Shown: piece after piece, positions 45,372 through 55,480 of the stretch
Layout: the number at the start of each line of letters is the position of its first letter
How positions within the stretch are numbered: the first letter of the stretch is position 1
Assembly: GCA_963680875.1 (NCBI GenBank)
Contig: OY804579.1
Coordinates: 39,950,397-40,014,396, forward strand
DNA: 64,000 nucleotides
Direction of reading: 5' to 3'
Source of the DNA: Bathymodiolus brooksi
Lineage: Eukaryota; Mollusca; Bivalvia; Mytilida; Modiolidae
Translations under genes and position numbers: made by a program
Notes under the pieces: model-generated
Databases searched by the model: none
Seen by the model: only the letters and a program-made list of their open reading frames with translations
What the model was told of the DNA's origin: nothing

Positions 45372-45576
45372 TAAATACTAATTAGAGGGGGTGATACAAC
45401 AGTGCTAACAGTTTGATGATGATAGGTAAACATCAGAAAATACCAAATTCTTCATAATATGGAGAAAAGGACAAATATAAGCCATCTGCTTCCAAAGGTT
45501 ACTATATTCAACCAATTCACTATCTATTAGGGTTATTACCTTTAACAATTCATGTACAGCTTTTTCTCAAATAAAT

Positions 45577-45800
45577 GTTAGAGAATACCGAAGGAGCAAT
45601 ACAAATGGATAATCCAGAGAAACTGGTAACACAGGGTACACAAGATGAACAAACACAAACCAAAAACACAACACACTATGTGTGGACACCGCTATACGCA
45701 AATAAACACTAATAACGTATTATACATAGTGTAAACTATGGGAGGTGAAGACGAACCGAACATCGTTTTATGCGGAAATCGTAACGGATATCACAATACG
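45577..45800 (-). mobile_element. Diverged relative of family P, copy 2
   Basis: AGAGAATACCGAAGGAGCAA, CCAGAGAAACTGGTAACAC, ACACTATGTGTGGACACCGC and GAACCGAACATCG match the copy at 11768. It lies inside the 2-kb inverted-repeat element. Confidence 0.5.
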
Positions 45801-46849
45801 GAACTCAGAACGTAAATACACACACACAGTTTGATTTCTTATGAGGGTTTTGTGCTCATTTGTCTACAACAATGGATCGAAAGGTTTTGTAAATAGATAT
45901 GAAATACTATAAAAATTACACTATTTTTTTTATATATTGTTGATTCGTTATTGGTCATTAACTACCATTATATACTACTATTTTACCAATTACTATAATG
46001 AGATATTATATGTATTTTGAAACGGGACATCATTGCATAGTTATTGACGGTAAGGACATGACAATGCACCACATTTTGTAAATTAACTTGCATTATGAAA
46101 ATGAGCTTGTAAATGTACAACTGACGTATTTGCTCTTACAGCTCTTCTTATTATGTTTTCGGATATCACTTCAAATAACATACCAGATTACCCGAGTCAA
46201 AAGGTACATTGTTGTACAGGAGCAATATTAAATTCAAAGTAACAGTGGTACAAAACAGCAATGGGACAACACTAAGGTAAATCAAAGCAACACGATTTGT
46301 ACCAAAGATTGTACAACGAACTATGGATCACATACAAAGCCAGTAATACGATTGATTTAAACATATTTTTATTGTCAAATATATACAATAGGATTGAACA
46401 CAAGTTTTACAACTTATATGAAGTTCTCTCCAGTATCATGCAAATATAGGTCTGACAGAGAGCATACGATTGTTAAATTAACATTTAACCTGAAGATGAG
46501 GACGCATGTCTGTCTTTTGGCATTGGATATCTACGTCCTACGTTACGTGATGAAAAATGTCAATGTTCTACGACCGTTTGACGCTTTTAATCCTGGTACT
46601 GTCATATACCTTATAAGAATGTGATATCACAGGGTTAAAATTTTCGTTAGTATTGAAGTTTTAGCATGAGTCCACCAACACTCAAACATTCATATCAAGA
46701 TATTAAAGCATCAATGTAAACCAATCAAATGAGAACACACGTTAAAGTAGTGTCTACATTTGTTTATGCTATGTAGCATTGTCAAGAACAGAATGATAAT
46801 TATGTTTTATATACATTTTTGCTGTAAATGTATTTGAAAATTTACCATT
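45801..46849. other. Unassigned interior of the 2-kb element
   Basis: No coding domain or repeat recognised. Confidence 0.4.
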
Positions 46850-47010
46850 GTATAGATGTACATTGCCACATTATTGACAAGATGACGTATGCGGCTACAA
46901 TTCTATAAAAAAAAATTATCATGCTATTTCAACCGTGGAATTGATATCTTGAAAATTACAGCATTGTCCAATCACAAACCAGGAATATTAAACAACTACA
47001 TTATAATTAT

Positions 47011-47364
47011 CTGTATATGTTATTCCAATTTGGATTTCTAAGCATTAAATGTAAAAATACCAAATAAAAAAACTCTTTAAGATGGAAATGTTTTAAGTAA
47101 GATAATTCAATCCAACTTGTAGATTCTTAAAAATAATTAATTGTTGAAATTATTTTTCCAGCCTAAATATTAAAAAGATACAGCAATTAACACCAATGGT
47201 ACTTTTTTATTGATTTATTTCATGTCGACATTACCAGAACATCATTTCTATCGGTCCTACAATATCAACAACCCCTCCCCGGAATTCGTGTGAGCCTTCA
47301 CTTTGCAGATTTACTGTTGTTATTTCTTTAGAATTTAGAAAATAGCGTAGGAAGAAAGGTCATT
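47011..47364. other. Unassigned AT-rich stretch
   Basis: Nothing recognised between the inverted-repeat element and the satellite. Confidence 0.4.
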
Positions 47365-50300
47365 CTAGATAACAGGAGATTTGTTGTATCACAGGGTTGA
47401 CCATTCATTCTAGATCACAGGGGATTTGTTGTATCACAGGGTTGACCATTCATTCTAGATCACAGGAGATTTGTTGTATCACAGGGTTGACCATTCATTC
47501 TAGATCACAGGAGATTTGTTGTATCACAGGGTTGACCATTCATTCTAGATCACAGGAGATTTGTTGTATCACAGGGTTGACCATTCATTCTAGATCACAG
47601 GAGATTTGTTGTATCACAGGGTTGACCATTCATTCTAGATCACAGGAGATTTGTTGTATCACAGGGTTGACCATTCATTCTAGATCACAGGAGATTTGTT
47701 GTATCACAGGGTTGACCATTCATTCTAGATCACAGGAGATTTGTTGTATCACAGGGTTGACCATTCATTCTAGATCACAGGAGATTTGTTGTATCACAGG
47801 GTTGACCATTCATTCTAGATCACAGGAGATTTGTTGTATCACAGGGTTGACCATTCATTCTAGATCACAGGAGATTTGTTGTATCACAGGGTTGACCATT
47901 CATTCTAGATCACAGGAGATTTGTTGTATCACAGGGTTGACCATTCATTCTAGATCACAGGAGATTTGTTGCATCACAGGGTTGACCATTCATTCTAGAT
48001 CACAGGAGATTTGTTGTATCACAGGGTTGACCATTCATTCTAGATCACAGGAGATTTGTTGTATCACAGGGTTGACCATTCATTCTAGATCACAGGAGAT
48101 TTGTTGTATCACAGGGTTGACCATTCATTCTAGATCACAGGAGATTTGTTGTATCACAGGGTTGACCATTCATTCTAGATCACAGGAGATTTGTTGTATC
48201 ACAGGGTTGACCATTCATTCTAGATCACAGGAGATTTGTTGTATCACAGGGTTGACCATTCATTCTAGATCACAGGAGATTTGTTGTATCACAGGGTTGA
48301 CCATTCATTCTAGATCACAGGAGATTTGTTGTATCACAGGGTTGACCATTCATTCTAGATCACAGGAGATTTGTTGTATCACAGGGTTGACCATTCACTC
48401 TAGATCACAGGAGATTTGTTGCATCACAGGGTTGACCATTCATTCTAGATCACAGGAGATTTGATGTATCACAGGGTTGACCATTCATTCTAGATCACAG
48501 GAGATTTGTTGTATCACAGGGTTGACCATTCATTCTAGATCACAGGAGATTTGTTGTATCACAGGGTTGACCATTCATTCTAGATCACAGGAGATTTGTT
48601 GTATCACAGGGTTGACCATTCATTCTAGATCACAGGAGATTTGTTGTATCACAGGGTTGACCATTCATTCTAGATCACAGGAGATTTGTTGTATCACAGG
48701 GTTGACCATTCATTCTAGATCACAGGAGATTTGTTGTATCACAGGGTTGACCATTCATTCTAGATCACAGGAGATTTGTTGTATCACAGGGTTGACCATT
48801 CATTCTAGATCACAGGAGATTTGTTGTATCACAGGGTTGACCATTCATTCTAGATCACAGGAGATTTGTTGTATCACAGGGTTGACCATTCATTCTAGAT
48901 CACAGGAGATTTGTTGTATCACAGGGTTGACCATTCATTCTAGATCACAGGAGATTTGTTGTATCACAGGGTTGACCATTCTTTCTAGATCACAGGAGAT
49001 TTGTTGTATCACAGGGTTGACCATTCATTCTAGATCACAGGAGATTTGTTGTATCACAGGGTTGACCATTCATTCTAGATCACAGGAGATTTGTTGTATC
49101 ACAGGGTTGACCATTCATTCTAGATCACAGGAGATTTGTTGTATCACAGGGTTGACCATTCATTCTAGATCACAGGAGATTTGTTGTATCACAGGGTTGA
49201 CCATTCATTCTAGATCACAGGAGATTTGTTGTATCACAGGGTTGACCATTCATTCTAGATCACAGGAGATTTGTTGTATCACAGGGTTGACCATTCATTC
49301 TAGATCACAGGAGATTTGTTGTATCACAGGGTTGACCATTCATTCTAGATCACAGGAGATTTGTTGTATCACAGGGTTGACCATTCATTCTAGATCAAGG
49401 AGATTTGTTGTATCACAGGGTTGACCATTCATTCTAGATCACAGGAGATTTGTTGTATCACAGGGTTGACCATTCATTCTAGATCACAGGAGATTTGTTG
49501 TATCACAGGGTTGACCATTCATTCTAGATCACAGGAGATTTGTTGTATCACAGGGTTGACCATTCATTCTAGATCACAGGAGATTTGTTGTATCACAGGG
49601 TTGACCATTCATTCTAGATCACAGGAGATTTGTTGTATCACAGGGTTGACCATTCATTCTAGATCACAGGAGATTTGTTGTATCACAGGGTTGACCATTC
49701 ATTCTAGATCACAGGAGATTTGTTGTATCACAGGGTTGACCATTCATTCTAGATCACAGGAGATTTGTTGTATCACAGGGTTGACCATTCATTCTAGATC
49801 ACAGGAGATTTGTTGTATCACAGGGTTGACCATTCATTCTAGATCACAGGAGATTTGTTGTATCACAGGGTTGACCATTCATTCTAGATCACAGGAGATT
49901 TGTTGTATCACAGGGTTGACCATTCATTCTAGATCACAGGAGATTTGTTGTATCACAGGGTTGACCATTCATTCTAGATCACAGGAGATTTGTTGTATCA
50001 CAGGGTTGACCATTCATTCTAGATCACAGGAGATTTGTTGTATCACAGGGTTGACCATTCATTCTAGATCACAGGAGATTTGTTGTATCACAGGGTTGAC
50101 CATTCATTCTAGATCACAGGAGATTTGTTGTATCACAGGGTTGACCATTCATTCTAGATCACAGGAGATTTGTTGTATCACAGGGTTGACCATTCATTCT
50201 AGATCACAGGAGATTTGTTGTATCACAGGGTTGACCATTCATTCTAGATCACAGGAGATTTGTTGTATCACAGGGTTGACCATTCATTCTAGATCACAGG

Positions 50301-50914
50301 AGATTTGTTGTATCACAGGGTTGACCATTCATTCTAGATCACAGGAGATTTGTTGTATCACAGGGTTGACCATTCATTCTAGATCACAGGAGATTTGTTG
50401 TATCACAGGGTTGACCATTCATTCTAGATCACAGGAGATTTGTTGTATCACAGGGTTGACCATTCATTCTAGATCACAGGAGATTTGTTGTATCACAGGG
50501 TTGACCATTCATTCTAGATCACAGGAGATTTGTTGTATCACAGGGTTGACCATTCATTCTAGATCACAGGAGATTTGTTGTATCACAGGGTTGACCATTC
50601 ATTCTAGATCACAGGAGATTTGTTGTATCACAGGGTTGACCATTCATTCTAGATCACAGGAGATTTGTTGTATCACAGGGTTGACCATTCATTCTAGATC
50701 AGAGGAGATTAGTTGTATCACAGGGTTGACCATTCATTCTAGATCACAGGAGATTTGTTGTATCACAGGGTTGACCATTCATTCTAGATCACAGGAGATT
50801 TGTTGTATCACAGGGTTGACCATTCATTCTAGATCACAGGAGATTTGTTGTATCACAGGGTTGACCATTCATTCTAGATCACAGGAGATTTGTTGTATCA
50901 CAGGGTTGACCATT
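47365..50914. repeat. 45-bp satellite, 78 intervals, almost identical units
   Basis: TTGACCATTCATTCTAGATC repeats from 47397 to 50906. The distance (3509 bp) equals 78 x 45 minus 1, so the array has one net indel: a single-base deletion near 49397. I saw only scattered substitutions (47421, 47972, near 48397, 48421, 48464, near 48983, near 50701). Because 45 is a multiple of three, one plus frame stays open and reads the 15-residue unit TIHSRSQEICCITGL, giving frames of 355, 315 and 511 codons. The frame is broken by a TGA at 48464 and by the deletion, has no plausible start context or domain, and is most likely an accident of the repeat. Confidence 0.98.
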
Positions 50915-51154
50915 GTTTTTCTATTGTGTTTTCCGATAACCTTCCGTAATATCTAACATTTAAGTGATGGTGACGTCATCGGTTCTGTTTTACAGAACTA
51001 ATATTATGCATATGACCATTTCTGTCCATGGAAGAATAAATATAGTACACATAAAATTAATGGTTAGAACGCATCGCATTTTTACAAGGACGCCGCTCCT
51101 ACCGTTATACCGGTATGTTAGTGGTGGTATTTTACTTGCATATGGACTACACTT
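50915..51154. other. Unassigned stretch
   Basis: Nothing recognised. Confidence 0.35.
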
Positions 51155-51380
51155 AACACGACGGGTGTCACTAGTGGAGCAGGAACTGCTTACCCTTGCG
51201 GAGCATCTGAGTTCACATCCGGTTTTTTGTGGGGTTCGTGTTACTCGATCTTTAGTTTAACATGTATGTTTTGTTGATCGTTGTTCGTCCTTTTGGCCAT
51301 TGTGTTGTCTATTCTTCTTCGATATACGGATTCTGATTACCTCCCTTTGGTATCTTCAAACTCTTCTTGCATGACCGAAT
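51155..51380 (+). mobile_element. Family P 3' fragment
   Basis: ACACGACGGGTGTCACTAG to CTTTGGTATCTTCAAACTC, well preserved. Confidence 0.75.
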
Positions 51381-51384
51381 CATT

Positions 51385-51620
51385 TCAGAGGCCGTCGTGG
51401 TCATGTTCGTATGGTAGTTGGATTTGCAACTACATGTGCAATCAGTGCCTATCGCTACTAAATTTGTGAGTTCGAATCTCTTTCATGGCGAGGTGTACTC
51501 GATACAACAGTATGTGATAGAGTGTCAGTGACTTGCGACAGCTCGGTGGTTTTCTCCGGGTACTCGGGTTTTTTTTACCAACAAAGCTGACCGCCACGAT
51601 AAAAACCATCAATCGAATTA
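51385..51620 (+). mobile_element. SINE, subfamily S2
   Basis: Begins GAGGCCGTCGTGGTCATG, B box GTGAGTTCGAATC, central domain TTTTCTCCGGGTACTCGG, end CTGACCGCCACGATAAAAACC. It lies directly after a P 3' end. Confidence 0.7.
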
Positions 51621-52342
51621 TATCACTAAGAGATAGCTTTTGTTCTATTACAACCAAATAGTTTGGTTTCTTGGAAATCTTCAACACAAAGATTTCATCA
51701 TTCAGTCCTCACAGACTCATTTCGCTTAGGTGACTTTGTACTTTTTGTATTTCGTCTATTAATGAGAATTAGCTATGTTTTTGTAAAATTTCATGAAAAT
51801 CAAATAATTAATCATGAACATGTAGTTGCAAATCAATTTCTTTGAAATAATATAGTGTTAATTTGATTTAGTTTGCTCCGACATTAAATTTTGACCTGCA
51901 TTTGATCCTCTGTTTTGTCTTCATGACATGCAAAATGCGGGTAATAACAATTACTTAATAAAACTATGACAATAAAGGTGTACACACACTATATGCTGAG
52001 GTCATATTATGTCTTTTGTACATGCCGTATGCTGAAATAATATAAACTGTATGTCCGTCGTAGACGCCGTATAATGTACAGAGGTAACACCAACATCATT
52101 CTTCTCGTACACACAGTTTCATCAACATGTTGTAGATATATACAGTATATCTAGAATGTTCAAATATTTAGCTGCATAGACATTATTATTTAGAAATACA
52201 GAAAATAAAGTTTTGTATTCTCAACAAATGATTATTCTAGATGTGCAAAAACGTATTGTCCTGTATGTTACATTTCCCTATATATGTATTGTTTTCAAAA
52301 TGTCTTGAGGCATAATAACAGTTAGATTATTGCCAATTCTAA
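51621..52342. other. Unassigned AT-rich stretch
   Basis: Nothing recognised. Confidence 0.4.
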
Positions 52343-52765
52343 CATCACGTCCTTCTTTCGCTTCGTAGACAAACGAGCGATTTATCGATGGTATAATCTC
52401 ATTCGCACATGCGCCGACGAATGTGACTGACTTTTCCGTCGTAAATGTACATGTTGATGAATAACCCGAATAATCCAGTCATTATATTACGCTCCCGCTG
52501 GTCGCTACATTAACACTGGAGGCTATCGGCCGATAGCGGGCGCTGAATTATTCGAGTTAGTTGATGAATTATCGTCTGCTCGAATTTGGAAGCATAAATT
52601 GTGTGCGACATTTTCCGCAAACGTAAATATAAATTACCGTCTTCCAATCAAAGCATACTACCGTATTTGTACTCTTAGCCTCTGGCTCGGGATAAAATAA
52701 TAATATCCGCCAACCCATGTTAAAACTCAAAGCACATTCTGGCTTCCATGAGTTATTTCTTAATT
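52343..52765 (+). mobile_element. Family F element, copy 2, with an insertion
   Basis: TCTAACATCACGTCCTTC to AACACACATTC-type end, as in copies 1 and 3. Only one hairpin arm remains (AATATCCGCCAACCCATG near 52709). Its body is interrupted at about 52441-52586. Confidence 0.7.
52453..52568. mobile_element. 98-bp inverted-repeat element with 9-bp target-site duplication
   Basis: GTTGATGAA flanks both sides (52453-52461 and 52560-52568). The element 52462-52559 has 17-bp terminal inverted repeats TAACCCGAATAATCCAG / CTGAATTATTCGAGTTA with two mismatches, and an inner palindrome GCTATCGGCCGATAGC. A 9-bp duplication is typical of Mutator-like elements; that link is inference. Confidence 0.65.
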
Positions 52766-52978
52766 ATTCTATATGGTTGGACTAAATTAGTTACCTCACG
52801 CAAAGTCAGTTTGTGGTATCCTTTTCTATAATATAGTTAAGGGACAAATCGCATACAGAAACAACAAAAGTTTTAGCTTCAACTGATGTAAAATGTAAAT
52901 TTATTAAGATAATTTGGTTCCATCAATATTTAAGTAAAAACATGCAATAACATCCATAACATGCAAATAAATAAGCTA

Positions 52979-53105
52979 CAAGAAGAACTGAAGATACCAA
53001 AGGGGTAATCAGACCCCGTAAATCGAAGAAGGACAGACAACACAATAAACAATGACCTACAAAACAAAACGAAAGACCGAGCAACACGAAACAGAAAGTA
53101 AAAAT
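52979..53105 (-). mobile_element. Family P 3' fragment, left half of inverted pair
   Basis: GAACTGAAGATACCAAAGG to CCGAGCAACACGAAAC. It faces the plus fragment at 53158 head to head. Confidence 0.7.
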
Positions 53106-53157
53106 ATACATATATATTTACCTTAGGCTTAGTGTGCCTCACAGAAGGGTTAACGCT

Positions 53158-53262
53158 ACACCTTGTAGGTACATCGTTGTTTGTCCTTTTGTTCTTTTTC
53201 TTTTGGTCATCCAATTTACGTCTTCTGATCACCTACATTGTATCTTTAACTTTTCTTATATA
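53158..53262 (+). mobile_element. Family P 3' fragment, right half of inverted pair
   Basis: GTACATCGTTGTTTGTCC to TTGTATCTTTAACTTTTC, opposite in orientation to 52979-53105 and covering the same part of P. Confidence 0.6.
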
Positions 53263-53283
53263 AAGTAAATGAAACGTTAGCAC

Positions 53284-53575
53284 CTAGTGCACAGTGCCGG
53301 ATTTACCATTGTGCTTAGGTGTGCTTAAGCACAGGGACCCGTTGGCCAGGGGGCCCCATCTTCCTGCCAAAAAAAATGGATGATGGATTTTACGCAGTGT
53401 ACATGTCTGACCTAATATAGCGTAATATTTTAACTATTCCTAAATTTCATGAGCATGTATGCCTGACTGCCTGTGTAGATCTACCGGGTCTACCTCCTTC
53501 AGGGCCCAAGTAAGGGGCCTCATAACTTAACTAGCACAGGGCCTCATTTGTCCTAAATCCGGCACTGCTAGTGCA
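53284..53575. mobile_element. hAT-type MITE, 276 bp, with 8-bp target-site duplication
   Basis: CTAGTGCA flanks the element at 53284-53291 and 53568-53575. Terminal inverted repeats are CAGTGCCGGATTTA / TAAATCCGGCACTG. An 8-bp duplication with CAGTG ends is the signature of hAT elements. The interior has G/C-rich inverted stretches (CAGGGGGCCCC; AAGGGGCCT) and no frame. Confidence 0.9.
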
Positions 53576-53909
53576 CATATAATTTTGTGTCTACTTAGCA
53601 CACATTTGTACCAATCAACTAACTATTATCTATGCACGAGATTCATTAAAAGGAAACATTAGATAAACAATTTTAGCTTGGTGTAATTGTACTGTCGGAA
53701 AGATCTATTATAACCAAATATAAATTTGGCTTCCACAGAGAAAAATGTAATCGTAAAAAATTAAGCAGCATTTGAAATAGAAAGTTCGTATTTTCATTGA
53801 ACAGTGGACCAAAAATAATCGATTTAACACTTTTATTCTTATCTGTAATCAAATTCGTTACGTAATAATGTCAAATTGAATAATTTCTATCATCTTTACA
53901 AATAGGTTG
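53576..53909. other. Unassigned AT-rich stretch
   Basis: Nothing recognised. Confidence 0.4.
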
Positions 53910-54140
53910 ACCTATACGGCATTTCCCAGTCTACATAGACTGTAGTTCTGTGGAACCTGTTCTTAATATAGAAGCTCTATAGCTGTCATTATACACTGAT
54001 TGGTCTATTTTGCATTTATCTGTTCACACAGACAGTAGTTCTGTAGAACCTGGTCTTGATTACAGAAGTTCTATGTAGTCGTTATTATAGAGTGGTCAAT
54101 TCCTACCATTCTATACCTGTCTACACTGACTGTAGACATG
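53910..54140. repeat. Degenerate ~95-bp tandem repeats, about 2.5 copies
   Basis: Blocks with CTACATAGACTGTAGTTCTG, GAACCTG(T/G)TCTT and AGAAG(C/T)TCTATA recur near 53930, 54025 and 54115. Confidence 0.75.
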
Positions 54141-54724
54141 TTACCTATGTCAGCGTGAGAATACTTGACATGGGAATTAAGACTTCACCATATATCGGAC
54201 AAGGGGTAATAATCCTTCCGGTGCACGTGGTCTCATTCCAGTGCTATTTGTGAGAGTTCGTATTTTCAGAGCCTTACGTCTATTTGTGTTGTTTAATACT
54301 TTTAGTGTTTGTACTGTTGTTGTTATTTTTGCGTTCGTACATTATCTCGAAACTATCTTCTGACGTCATTGGTACTTAATGCAATTTACAATATCTAACA
54401 AACCATTGTTAATTATATAAAATCCTTCAAATTATTCACACGTTAACAAAATGGATGTGTTTTTAGCGACCATTAAATTTTATTAATGAATTTTGCGCTA
54501 AAATTCAAAAAGGGAAAATATTCTGGGATCTTTAAAATACGGAATAATGAAATTTCAGAAATAGATTTCATGCATGATATGGTTACTAATTTTAAAGTAA
54601 TTTAAATTCACTGAATGTACGTTTCGAGGAAAAAATGAAATGATCAACAAATCAATCGTACCAAACAATTGTCCCGTGAAACAGATCACCTCGTATATCC
54701 GAAGGCAATAGCAGTAATTATCTA
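54141..54724. other. Unassigned AT-rich stretch
   Basis: Nothing recognised. Confidence 0.4.
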
Positions 54725-54726
54725 TT

Positions 54727-54905
54727 AAGAGTTTGAAGATACCAAGGGTTAATCAGAAGACGTAAATATAAAAAGGGCAGACGACACAATGACCAAAATG
54801 AAAAAGAACAAAAGGACAAACAATGATCTATAAAACACTACACAGAAAACTAAATATTGAGCACCGCGAATCGGGGTTAACTCATGTGCACCTGTCCCGT
54901 TACGT
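54727..54905 (-). mobile_element. Family P 3' fragment
   Basis: AGAGTTTGAAGATACCAAGG to a shortened CGTTACGTCGTGTT; part of the middle is deleted. Confidence 0.65.
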
Positions 54906-54914
54906 CGTGTTTTA

Positions 54915-55075
54915 AAAGTAGATTCAAAATTCTATGGAAGCAAAAAAGCCAAAAAAACCAACAGGATAGTCAAATCGACTAAGGTCACCCACCTATGTCT
55001 GAGGGAAGAGAATCTGAGTTTTATAAAATACTTACATGATTTCTAAACTGTAGATTTCGATTAAAAAATATATAT
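54915..55075 (-). mobile_element. Family H fragment without ribozyme end
   Basis: AGCAAAAAAGCCAAAAAAACC, GGATAGTCAAATCGACTAAGG, TATGTCTGAGGGAAGAGAAT and TTTCTAAACTGTAGATT. It abuts a P fragment on each side. Confidence 0.55.
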
Positions 55076-55081
55076 ATTTAC

Positions 55082-55132
55082 TCTTGTTATCAACCCGGTA
55101 GTAAGTCATTAATGAGGAGACTATAACTTGCA
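55082..55132 (-). mobile_element. Family P scrap
   Basis: TATCAACCCGGTAGTAAGTC and ATTAATGAGGAGAC correspond to the P block upstream of the 3' region, continuing the copy at 54727 beyond the H fragment. Confidence 0.5.
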
Positions 55133-55304
55133 CTCAGAACGGTGTCTGTGGCCGTTCGTGTTATCCTCGGCTGTTATATTTTGTTTTACCTTTATGGTAA
55201 CACTGTAATCGCTAATTTATTCGGATCTTACATTGGCGGAGAAAATCTATTATTACTGGGTATGTACTCTGTGGTATTTTGATGTACCACAAATCAACAT
55301 CAGA

Positions 55305-55480
55305 AGAGGAGTTCATGAGTTCATGTTCTTTATTGTGGGGTTCGTGTTGATTAAGCGTTAGTTTTCTGTGTATTGTAGTACTTTGTAGATCATTGATCAT
55401 TTTACTTTTGTCTGTTTGTTTTCGATTTAGGGCTCCTGATTACCACTTTGGTATCTTCAAACTTTTCTTGTGTAAATATT
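55305..55480 (+). mobile_element. Family P 3' fragment
   Basis: GAGTTCATGTTCTTTATTG to CCACTTTGGTATCTTCAAAC. Opposite orientation to 54727-55132, giving a second head-to-head pair. Confidence 0.65.

Larger units (their letters stand above)
45050..47010. mobile_element. ~2-kb element with long terminal inverted repeats
   Basis: The left arm (TTAATTATAATGTAGTTGTT, GGTTTGTGATTGGACAATGC, TCTTGTCAATAATGTGGCAA) is inverted at 46850-47008. The match extends ~150 bp with gaps. The interior holds a 166-bp palindrome, a diverged P fragment and unassigned DNA. No transposase is recognised; the 76-residue frame at 46394 has no motif. No clear target duplication is seen. Confidence 0.65.

Noticed and set aside
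47397..50956. Three long open frames of 355, 315 and 511 codons as a repetitive protein gene
   Set aside because: They are one 45-bp satellite read in its only stop-free phase. Frame breaks are present and there is no start context, signal peptide or non-repeat domain.
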